Shown here: one piece after another, positions 18,008-24,859 of the stretch
Position numbering within the stretch: position 1 is the first letter of the stretch
Layout of the letters: each line of letters starts with the position of its first letter
Origin: Aliiglaciecola sp041538045
GTDB lineage: Bacteria; Pseudomonadota; Gammaproteobacteria; Enterobacterales; Alteromonadaceae
Length of the DNA stretch: 64,000 bases
Assembly: GCF_041538045.1 (NCBI RefSeq)
Contig: NZ_JBGOSE010000009.1
Coordinates: forward strand, 62,001-126,000
Direction of reading: 5' to 3'
Translations under genes and position numbers: made by a program
Notes under the pieces: model-generated
Told to the model about the DNA's origin: nothing
Database searches by the model: none
Seen by the model: the letters and a program-made list of their open reading frames with translations, nothing else

Positions 18008-18427
18008 ATGACAGTCACATCTAAAACTTTGTTGGGATTTGACTTTGGCACTAAAAGTATTGGTGTTGCAATTGGCCAAGAAATTACCGGCACAGCCTCG
18101 CCTTTAGAGGCAATTCAAGCTCGAGATGGGATTCCAGATTGGGATTTGGTTAAAAACGTCTATGAACAATGGCAACCCCACTTGGTGGTGGTTGGTTTGC
18201 CGCTAAATATGGATGGCAGTAAACAGGAAATGACCTTTAAAGCGCAAAAGTTTGCCAACAGGTTGCATGCTAAATTTAAAGTTCCGGTGCAAACCCTAGA
18301 CGAGCGATTAACCACTGTGGATGCCAAAGCTCGACTTTTTGAGATGGGCGGATTTAAAAAGCTCAGCAAAGGCAAAGTGGATAGCGCTTCGGCATGTTTA
18401 ATCTTAGAAAGCTTTATGTATCAGTAG
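18008..18427 (+). CDS. ruvX: RuvX/YqgF RNase H-fold nuclease
   Basis: The 139-residue protein has the RNase H-like signature: LGFDFGTKSIGVAIG at residues 9-23, VVVGLPLNMDG mid-protein, LDERLTTVDA and KVDSASACLIL at the end. E. coli YqgF processes the 5' end of pre-16S rRNA; the family is also described as a Holliday-junction resolvase-like enzyme. It is the last gene of gshB-yqgE-ruvX, and its stop is 2 nt from the end of a convergent gene. Confidence 0.93.
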   Translation: MTVTSKTLLGFDFGTKSIGVAIGQEITGTASPLEAIQARDGIPDWDLVKNVYEQWQPHLVVVGLPLNMDGSKQEMTFKAQKFANRLHAKFKVPVQTLDERLTTVDAKARLFEMGGFKKLSKGKVDSASACLILESFMYQ

Positions 18428-18429
18428 CT

Positions 18430-18756
18430 TCAGTTCTCGCTGGCAATGGTGCTAACACTATTGCCGCAATTCCAGCACAGCGCAAAACTTCCTTCATTTT
18501 CTTCATGGCATTTATCACACACCCAACTCTGGGTATTTTTAGGTTCAAGGTTGAATTGGTCTATCAATTTAGAGGCCTTATCTTGCCATGCGTCATCGGT
18601 TAACCACACTTCGGGCATGGCATCTAATGGTGATAATTCACCAATTGCCCCAATGGCAAACTCATTTTTGATAAAGTTTGGGATCTGATGATCATCTAAT
18701 AACTGCTTAATTTGATAAATTCGAAAACGTTCATGGTGCCAATAGATTTTCTTCAT
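18430..18756 (-). CDS. DUF2007-like protein with C-terminal RanBP2-type zinc finger
   Basis: The 108-residue product has an N-terminal alpha/beta segment (about 1-70) typical of DUF2007 signal-transducing proteins. The C terminus is a zinc finger, WVCDKCHEENEGSF then CWNCG, with four cysteines in the W-x-C-x2-C-x3-N-x6-C-x2-C spacing of RanBP2 fingers. That suggests a binding module, for protein or single-stranded RNA. It lies 5 nt downstream of pilU on the same strand, so it may be a third gene of the pilT-pilU operon. No function is established. Confidence 0.75.
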   Translation of the reverse strand: MKKIYWHHERFRIYQIKQLLDDHQIPNFIKNEFAIGAIGELSPLDAMPEVWLTDDAWQDKASKLIDQFNLEPKNTQSWVCDKCHEENEGSFALCWNCGNSVSTIASEN

Positions 18757-18761
18757 TAAGG

Positions 18762-19874
18762 CTAATCCATATCAATTGAAACATTCGACAACGAACCTAA
18801 GCTTGTTCCCTCTTCTGTATCCAATTTAATCATTAAGCGTAGATCATTGGGAGAATCCGCATGGTGGATGGCCTGCTCCAGGCTAATCCGTTCTTGTTTG
18901 TATAATTCATACAACGCCATGTCAAAGCTTTGCATGCCCATTTCTTTGCCTTTTTTCATGGCTTCTTTAAGGGAGCCTATCTCATTACGTTGAATCAGAT
19001 CTGTCACCAAAGGTGAATTGAGTAAAATCTCAATTGCTGCCACACGTCCCTTACCATCTATAGTCGGCACTAATTGTTGAGCAACGATAGCGCGTAAATT
19101 TAAACTCAAGTCGAAGCGTAATTTCTCGTGCTGTTCCGGCGGTGCTAAGTGCATAATCCGCTCAATCGCTTGGTTGGCATTGTTAGCGTGCAAAGTCGCC
19201 ACACATAAATGACCGGTATCGGCAAAAGACATTGCATATTCCATCGTCTCCATGGAGCGGATCTCACCAATCAAGATCACATCAGGCGCTTGTCGCAACG
19301 AACTTTTCAACGCATCATCGAATGAACGAGTATCAATACCAACTTCCCGTTGAGTCACCACACAACCTGCATGCTCGTGAACAAATTCAATGGGATCTTC
19401 TATGGTTAATATATGACCACGAGAATTTTGATTGCGGTGCCCCATCAAAGCAGCCAATGAAGTGGATTTACCCGTACCAGTAGCCCCCACAAACAGTAAC
19501 AGTCCACGTTTAGACATTATGACGTCTTTAAGAATCTCCGGTAAGCCTAGATCATCGGCTTTAGGAATTTGCGTAACAATACGACGTACCACCATGCCGG
19601 CCATATCCCGTTGCCAAAACGCACTGCAACGAAAACGGCCTATACCGTCTCTAGCAATCGCAAAATTACACTCTTTACTGTCACTAAACTCATCTTGTTG
19701 TTTTTCACTCATAACGTTATTTACTAACGCAAGTGCAGCTTCTTCTGTTAAACGTTCGTCGTTAAGGGGAGTCATTTGTCCGTTTATTTTCGCACTAATG
19801 GGAAAACCAACCGTAATAAACAAGTCAGAAGCACCTTGTTCTGCCATTTTTCGAAGATAGGGGGTCAAATCCAT
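18762..19874 (-). CDS. pilU: type IV pilus twitching ATPase PilU
   Basis: The 370-residue protein is a PilT-like secretion ATPase beginning MDLTPYLRKMAEQGASDLFITVG, as in PilU. It has a Walker A (GATGTGKST), an Asp box (TIEDPIEFVHE), Walker B (DVILIGEIRSMETM) and a His box (CVATLHANNA). PilU is an accessory retraction motor that works with PilT at the base of the pilus. GGAG precedes the ATG. It is 9 nt downstream of pilT in the usual order. The other pilus genes are not in this window. Confidence 0.95.
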   Translation of the reverse strand: MDLTPYLRKMAEQGASDLFITVGFPISAKINGQMTPLNDERLTEEAALALVNNVMSEKQQDEFSDSKECNFAIARDGIGRFRCSAFWQRDMAGMVVRRIVTQIPKADDLGLPEILKDVIMSKRGLLLFVGATGTGKSTSLAALMGHRNQNSRGHILTIEDPIEFVHEHAGCVVTQREVGIDTRSFDDALKSSLRQAPDVILIGEIRSMETMEYAMSFADTGHLCVATLHANNANQAIERIMHLAPPEQHEKLRFDLSLNLRAIVAQQLVPTIDGKGRVAAIEILLNSPLVTDLIQRNEIGSLKEAMKKGKEMGMQSFDMALYELYKQERISLEQAIHHADSPNDLRLMIKLDTEEGTSLGSLSNVSIDMD

Positions 19875-19883
19875 TGGATACTC

Positions 19884-20927
19884 CTAAAAACCAATTTTTG
19901 GTTGTTTATCAACAGATTTCGCTGCTGCGTCTTGTGCTGTAATTACACCCTGCGCGACTAAGCGTTGTAAACATTGATCCATAGTTTGCATGCCATGGGA
20001 CTGACCAGTTTGAATAACTGAATACATTTGTGGCACTTTATCTTCGCGGATTAAATTACGAATCGCTGGAATCCCAACCATAATTTCATGGGCTGCAATA
20101 CGTCCTCCGCCCACCTTTTTCAGTAAGGTCTGAGAAATAACCGCTCGTAACGATTCTGAAAGCATAGAACGCACCATTGATTTCTCTTCCGCTGGAAAGA
20201 CATCAATGATTCTATCAATAGTCTTAGGTGCTGAGTTGGTGTGTAAGGTAGCAAAAACCAAATGCCCGGTTTCAGCAGCAGAAATAGCTAAGCGAATCGT
20301 TTCTAAATCACGTAACTCCCCCACTAAAATAACATCAGGGTCTTCACGTAAAGCTGAGCGAAGTGCATTGTTGAAACTATGAGTGTCACGGTGCACTTCC
20401 CGTTGGTTGAGTACGCAGAGTTTGTTGTCATGTACAAATTCAATGGGATCTTCTATGGTAAGTATATGTTCCCGTTTACTGGTGTTGATGTGATCGATCA
20501 TCGCAGCCAAAGTGGTACTTTTACCTGAACCCGTAGCCCCTGTGACTAGCACAATACCTGTAGGCTGATTAATAATATCTTTAAAGATAGCTGGCGCACC
20601 TAAATCGTCTAGCGTCAATACTTTGCTTGGAATGGTACGCAAAACCGCTGCAGCACCTCTATTTTGCATAAACGCATTTACCCTGAATCGCGATAAGTCT
20701 TTCACTTCAAATGAAAAGTCGACTTCGAGGTTTTCTTCGTATTCTTTGCGCTGTTTATCGTTCATGATTTCGTAAACCAACGCATGCACTTGTTTGTGAT
20801 CCAATTCCGGCACATTTAAGCGACGAATTTCACCATCAACACGAATAATCGGAGGCAAACCCGCTGATAGATGTAAATCTGATGCATTATTCTTAACACT
20901 AAAAGCTAAAAGTTCGGTAATATCCAA
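19884..20927 (-). CDS. pilT: type IV pilus retraction ATPase PilT
   Basis: The 347-residue product has the PilT N terminus (DITELLAFSVKNNASDLHLS), Walker A GATGSGKST, Asp box, Walker B DVILVGELRDLETI, His box FATLHTNSA and the AIRNLIRE motif conserved in PilT. It hydrolyses ATP to depolymerise the pilus, driving twitching and DNA uptake. The start codon is a TTG at 20927: it places the family N terminus exactly and has GGAG 10 nt upstream. It is divergent from yggS with about 30 bp between, an arrangement widely conserved in gammaproteobacteria. Confidence 0.96.
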   Translation of the reverse strand: MDITELLAFSVKNNASDLHLSAGLPPIIRVDGEIRRLNVPELDHKQVHALVYEIMNDKQRKEYEENLEVDFSFEVKDLSRFRVNAFMQNRGAAAVLRTIPSKVLTLDDLGAPAIFKDIINQPTGIVLVTGATGSGKSTTLAAMIDHINTSKREHILTIEDPIEFVHDNKLCVLNQREVHRDTHSFNNALRSALREDPDVILVGELRDLETIRLAISAAETGHLVFATLHTNSAPKTIDRIIDVFPAEEKSMVRSMLSESLRAVISQTLLKKVGGGRIAAHEIMVGIPAIRNLIREDKVPQMYSVIQTGQSHGMQTMDQCLQRLVAQGVITAQDAAAKSVDKQPKIGF

Positions 20928-20956
20928 AATATAATTCTCCGTCTAAATAGTGGCTC

Positions 20957-21649
20957 ATGGAAACAATAGCAGAACGTTTAAAAAGCGCACTTAAAAGCCT
21001 GTCGATGGCAGTAAATAAAGCTAATCGTGCGCCAAATTCAGTCCAATTACTAGCAGTGAGTAAAACAAAACCGGTATCTGATATCGTTCTTGCGTATGAA
21101 GCTGGACACCGATCTTTTGGTGAAAACTATGTCCAAGAGGGTGTAGAAAAAGTCCAAGAATTGCAAGAACTTAAAGATATTGAGTGGCATTTTATCGGAC
21201 CCATTCAGTCAAATAAAACCAAGCCTGTTGCTGAAAATTTTGATTGGGTACAAAGTGTCGATAGGGAAAAAATTGCCACGCGCCTTAATAATCATCGCAG
21301 TCCACACAAGAAATTAAATGTTTTAATTCAAGTCAATATTAACGCCGAAGAAAGTAAAGCAGGGGTTTTAGCCAATGAAGTTGAGACACTTGCCGCGCAT
21401 ATTGCTACACTACCCAACTTAAGGCTTAGGGGATTGATGACGATTCCAAAAGCTTCACAATCTGCACAAGAATTGGTTAACACCTATCAACACATGCACC
21501 AACTTTTCGTCGACTTGCAACAAACTTATGAATCAGTTGACACTTTATCAATGGGCATGAGCGCAGATATTGAACCAGCAGTGCTGTGCGGAAGCACAAT
21601 GGTACGGGTAGGAACAGCCATTTTTGGTGCCCGCAATTACACAAATTAA
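20957..21649 (+). CDS. yggS: PLP homeostasis protein YggS (PLPBP/PROSC family)
   Basis: The 230-residue product is a single-domain fold-type III PLP protein. PLP should bind the lysine in LLAVSKTKPVSDI near residue 36; FGENYVQEG, WHFIGPIQSNK and SMGMSADIEPAV are the other family motifs. It carries PLP and affects B6 and amino-acid balance rather than catalysing a defined reaction. It leads a run of closely spaced genes (yggS-proC-yggT-DUF4426) that is conserved in related bacteria. Confidence 0.95.
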   Translation: METIAERLKSALKSLSMAVNKANRAPNSVQLLAVSKTKPVSDIVLAYEAGHRSFGENYVQEGVEKVQELQELKDIEWHFIGPIQSNKTKPVAENFDWVQSVDREKIATRLNNHRSPHKKLNVLIQVNINAEESKAGVLANEVETLAAHIATLPNLRLRGLMTIPKASQSAQELVNTYQHMHQLFVDLQQTYESVDTLSMGMSADIEPAVLCGSTMVRVGTAIFGARNYTN

Positions 21650-21662
21650 GAGACAAGAATTT

Positions 21663-22484
21663 ATGAGTGAAAAAACCATCGCGTTTATTGGCGCAGGTAA
21701 CATGACACGTTCGATTATCTCAGGTCTGGTAAACTCTGGGTATGCCCCCCAAAAAATTATTGCCAGCAACCCCTCTGTCGGTAAATTAGAAGCTTTAGCG
21801 TCTGAGTTAGGTGTTAACACCACTCAAGACAACCAAGAAGCAGCCCAACGAGCTGATGTAATCGTGCTTGCTGTAAAACCCCAACTTATGGAAGGTGTTT
21901 GCCAAGATCTAGCCAGCAAACAAAACTTAGACGGCAAACTTTTCGTATCCATCGCCGCCGGTATCAGTCACGCACGCTTACTAGCAATGCTTGGAGGTGA
22001 TTACGATTTGGTAAGAACAATGCCAAATACGCCAAGCTTGTTGAGTAAGGGTATGACAGGTTTATTTGCTCCTAGCACCTTAGCCGATGAATTGAGAGAT
22101 TTTGTTGATCAAATGATGTCCAGTGTTGGTGAGACCCTTTGGGTTACTAAAGAATCTGACATCGATATTGTTATTGCAACAGCTGGAAGTAGTCCTGCCT
22201 ATTTTTTCTTATTCTTAGAATCCATGCAGAATCACGCTATGTCGTTAGGAATGAGCCAATCCGACAGCAGAAAGTTAGTTCAACAAGCCATGTTAGGCGC
22301 TGCAGAAATGGTTTGTCACAATGATCACCTTGAAATTGGTGAACTTAGAGCCCAAGTTACTTCAAAAGGCGGTACTACTAATCAAGCGATAGAAAGTTTT
22401 CAAGAAAGTGATTTGCCAGCAATAGTCGCTAAAGCGATGGATGCTGCAATTAGTAGAGCCCAACAAATGTCTAAACAATTTTAA
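21663..22484 (+). CDS. proC: pyrroline-5-carboxylate reductase ProC
   Basis: From the ATG at 21663 the product is 273 residues (E. coli 269). It has the NAD(P)H Rossmann start IAFIGAGNMTRSIISGL, then VLAVKPQLM, VRTMPNTPSL and the C-terminal AQVTSKGGTTNQAIESF signature. It performs the last step of proline synthesis. The frame continues to 21624, but those residues overlap yggS and are not family sequence. The gene is 13 nt after yggS. Confidence 0.95.
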   Translation: MSEKTIAFIGAGNMTRSIISGLVNSGYAPQKIIASNPSVGKLEALASELGVNTTQDNQEAAQRADVIVLAVKPQLMEGVCQDLASKQNLDGKLFVSIAAGISHARLLAMLGGDYDLVRTMPNTPSLLSKGMTGLFAPSTLADELRDFVDQMMSSVGETLWVTKESDIDIVIATAGSSPAYFFLFLESMQNHAMSLGMSQSDSRKLVQQAMLGAAEMVCHNDHLEIGELRAQVTSKGGTTNQAIESFQESDLPAIVAKAMDAAISRAQQMSKQF

Positions 22485-22497
22485 GGTATCAAAGTAT

Positions 22498-23019
22498 ATG
22501 GAAGCCGTGGCTTTTTTAGTTGAAACAATTTTTAAGCTTTATCTAATGGTCGTCATGTTACGACTTTGGCTGCAACTTGCCCAAGCTGATTTTTATAACC
22601 CTTTGAGTCAGTTTGTGGTCAAAGTGACCCATCCTGTTGTTGGCCCGCTGCGCAGAATAATCCCTTCAATAGGCAAGTTTGATACTGCAACCTTTGTGTT
22701 TGCTCTGGTTATAGCCCTAGCAAACGTCTGGGTGATAGCCTGGCTAAAAGGTTTCATGATTCTAGATATATTATGGTTACTAAAAAGCGCACTCTTGATG
22801 CTAGTAGTCGAAGGCGTGCAATTAATCGTTTACGTGCTAATTATACGCGCTATTTTAAGTTGGGTAAGCCAAGGCAATAATCCTTTGGAATTTTTATTCC
22901 ACCAGCTAACTGAGCCAATGATAGCTCCTATTAGAAGAATCATTCCTCCCATCGGTGGTCTTGATTTATCTCCCATGATACTAATCATCTTTTTGCTTTT
23001 TATTATGCGACTTTTTTAG
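22498..23019 (+). CDS. yggT: YggT-family membrane protein
   Basis: From 22498 the product is 173 residues. It contains two copies of the YggT repeat, each a pair of hydrophobic helices with a conserved PL-x-P-x-RRIIP motif (VGPLRRIIPSIG and MIAPIRRIIPPIGG). It is an inner-membrane protein linked in E. coli to osmotic or ion-shock tolerance. AAGGT lies upstream of this ATG. It is 13 nt from proC. Confidence 0.92.
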   Translation: MEAVAFLVETIFKLYLMVVMLRLWLQLAQADFYNPLSQFVVKVTHPVVGPLRRIIPSIGKFDTATFVFALVIALANVWVIAWLKGFMILDILWLLKSALLMLVVEGVQLIVYVLIIRAILSWVSQGNNPLEFLFHQLTEPMIAPIRRIIPPIGGLDLSPMILIIFLLFIMRLF

Positions 23020-23028
23020 GAGCTTTAA

Positions 23029-23451
23029 ATGTTTTATCGGGCTATCTGTTTATCTCTATTATTACTTGCGAGTGTATCCTCTGCAGAACAAAAAAGGGTG
23101 TTGGGAGACTGGGATGTTCATTACATTGCCTTTAATACCACATTCTTAACGCCCGAAATTGCTAAGGCAAATGGGATTGTTCGTAGTCCCAATAACACCC
23201 TGATTAATATTTCAGTGATTGACCGCAAAACTAAACAAGCTCAAAAAGTCGATATTAGTGGCACTGCCAGAAACCTAATTGGTTCAACCACCGCATTAAC
23301 TTTTATACCGGTAATAGAAGGGGAAGCCATTTATTATTTGGCTTCTATGCCCTTTGAACATGAAGAACATTACCGTTTCAGCATATCTTTAAAACAAAAT
23401 AAGATCAGTCAAACATTAAAGTTTGAACAAAAGCTTTATCGAGAAGAATAG
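23029..23451 (+). CDS. DUF4426 secreted protein
   Basis: The 140-residue product has a signal peptide (cleavage likely after SSA, about residue 19). The mature part contains GDWDVHYIAFNTTFLTPEIAKANGI, a stretch that marks the DUF4426 family of periplasmic proteins common next to yggT in Alteromonas and Vibrio relatives. Function is unknown. AGGAGC precedes the ATG. It ends the yggS-proC-yggT unit. Confidence 0.85.
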   Translation: MFYRAICLSLLLLASVSSAEQKRVLGDWDVHYIAFNTTFLTPEIAKANGIVRSPNNTLINISVIDRKTKQAQKVDISGTARNLIGSTTALTFIPVIEGEAIYYLASMPFEHEEHYRFSISLKQNKISQTLKFEQKLYREE

Positions 23452-23522
23452 TACAATTGGGTTAAATTAGCTTCTTTTTTATACCATTGTTTAATAGATA
23501 AACTTGTCAAATTGCTCTAACG

Positions 23523-23549
23523 TTGGGTTATTAATTACTAATAACCCAA
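23523..23549. promoter_or_regulatory. 11-bp perfect dyad abutting the solute-binding-protein start
   Basis: TTGGGTTATTA and TAATAACCCAA flank a 5-nt loop (ATTAC). The dyad ends 4 nt before the ATG at 23554 and occupies the place where a ribosome binding site should be; none is evident there. It may be a repressor operator, a translational switch, or the weak terminator of the upstream gene. Confidence 0.55.
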
Positions 23550-23553
23550 ATTC

Positions 23554-24837
23554 ATGACAAATAATTCCAAACCGTTGGATAATACCAAACGCAAAACCCT
23601 AAAAACGTTAGCAAAGAGCGGCGCTACTGCAATGCTTATTGGTAAGGCGCCCTATGTCTTTGCCCGGACCAAAACGGTACTTAAAGTTCTTGGCACTCAC
23701 GTTACCTTGCAAGAGGAATTGCGCAAGCAAGCTATGCAAGATCTAGGGATAGATTTGATATTTGAAGCCGGAGGTAGTGCTTCCATATTGCAAAAGGCAT
23801 CTGTTGATCCAACTTCGTTTGATGTATACGAACAGTGGTCAAATAGTATTAACGTGCTTTGGGCATCAGGTTCAATTCAAGCAATCGACAAAAAGCGGCT
23901 AACCTATTGGGATGAAATTAACTCTTTAACCAAAACTGGCAAAATAACCGACAATGCTAAATTTGGTGCAGGAGACGCGCCATATAAAATTTTACACGTT
24001 CAAGACAATGGCCAACTAGGAACTGAACATACAGATAAAGTCAGCTTTTTACCTTATGTACATAATGTTGATTCGTTTGGTTATAACACTGAAAAAGTTG
24101 CCAAAGGTATTCCCTATAAAACAGAAAGCTGGGGTTGGTTATTAGATCAGAAAAATCGAGGAAAGGTGGGGATTGTTAATGCTCCAACAATTGGGATTTT
24201 TGATTTAGCCTTAGCGACCCAAGCTCAAGGTGTATTAACGTTCGATAATATCGGCGCTATGTCTAAGCGAGAATTAGATATCATGTTCGATTATCTTATT
24301 GAACTGAAACACAAAAATCACTTTAGTGGGTTTTGGACCTCAGTACCTGAATCCGTTGACTTTATGCGCTCAAACCGCGTGCATATTGAAAGTATGTTCT
24401 CCCCTGCTGTATCTGCATTAAATGGCCAAAATGTCCCTGTTACATTTGCAGCTCCTAAAGAAGGCTATCGAGGTTGGCATGGCGTAATGTGTCTGTCATC
24501 TGCAATTTCTAACAGCAAAAAAGACGCTGCCTATGACTACATGAATTGGTGGTTATCAGGATGGCCTGGGGCCTTCATCGCCAAACAAGGTTATTATATT
24601 TCTAATCCTAAACGTTCAGCAAAATACTTGAATCAGGCAGAATGGGACTATTGGTATAGAGGTTTAGCAGCAAGTCACGATCTACAAGGAACTGATGGTA
24701 AAATATCAGTTCGCAAAGGTAATATTCGTTCTGGTGGAAGCTACGAAACTCGATTCTCAAATGTAGCAGTATGGAATACAGTGATGCCAACTTACGATTA
24801 TAGTTTACAAAAATGGTACGAATTTATTAGCTCGTAA
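23554..24837 (+). CDS. PotD-like periplasmic solute-binding protein, probable partner of the downstream kinase
   Basis: The 427-residue product begins with a signal resembling a Tat leader (KRKTLKTLAKSGATAML, then APYVFA with likely cleavage near residue 37). The mature part reads as a type II periplasmic binding protein of the spermidine/putrescine (PotD) group: VLGTHVTLQEELRKQAMQD, FEAGGSASILQKASVDP, FDVYEQWSN, then SFLPYVHNVDSFGYNTEKV and GKVGIVNAPTIGIFDLAL. No ABC permease or ATPase is nearby. The next gene, 22 nt on, is a hybrid kinase with a large periplasmic domain, so this protein probably delivers a ligand signal rather than importing a nutrient. The ligand is unknown. Confidence 0.8.
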   Translation: MTNNSKPLDNTKRKTLKTLAKSGATAMLIGKAPYVFARTKTVLKVLGTHVTLQEELRKQAMQDLGIDLIFEAGGSASILQKASVDPTSFDVYEQWSNSINVLWASGSIQAIDKKRLTYWDEINSLTKTGKITDNAKFGAGDAPYKILHVQDNGQLGTEHTDKVSFLPYVHNVDSFGYNTEKVAKGIPYKTESWGWLLDQKNRGKVGIVNAPTIGIFDLALATQAQGVLTFDNIGAMSKRELDIMFDYLIELKHKNHFSGFWTSVPESVDFMRSNRVHIESMFSPAVSALNGQNVPVTFAAPKEGYRGWHGVMCLSSAISNSKKDAAYDYMNWWLSGWPGAFIAKQGYYISNPKRSAKYLNQAEWDYWYRGLAASHDLQGTDGKISVRKGNIRSGGSYETRFSNVAVWNTVMPTYDYSLQKWYEFISS

Positions 24838-24859
24838 GAGTCTTGGAGATCTAAAGGAA

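Noticed and set aside
19432..19860. 142-codon antisense frame inside pilU
   Set aside because: Lies wholly within a clear PilU coding region; composition is that of an antisense shadow.
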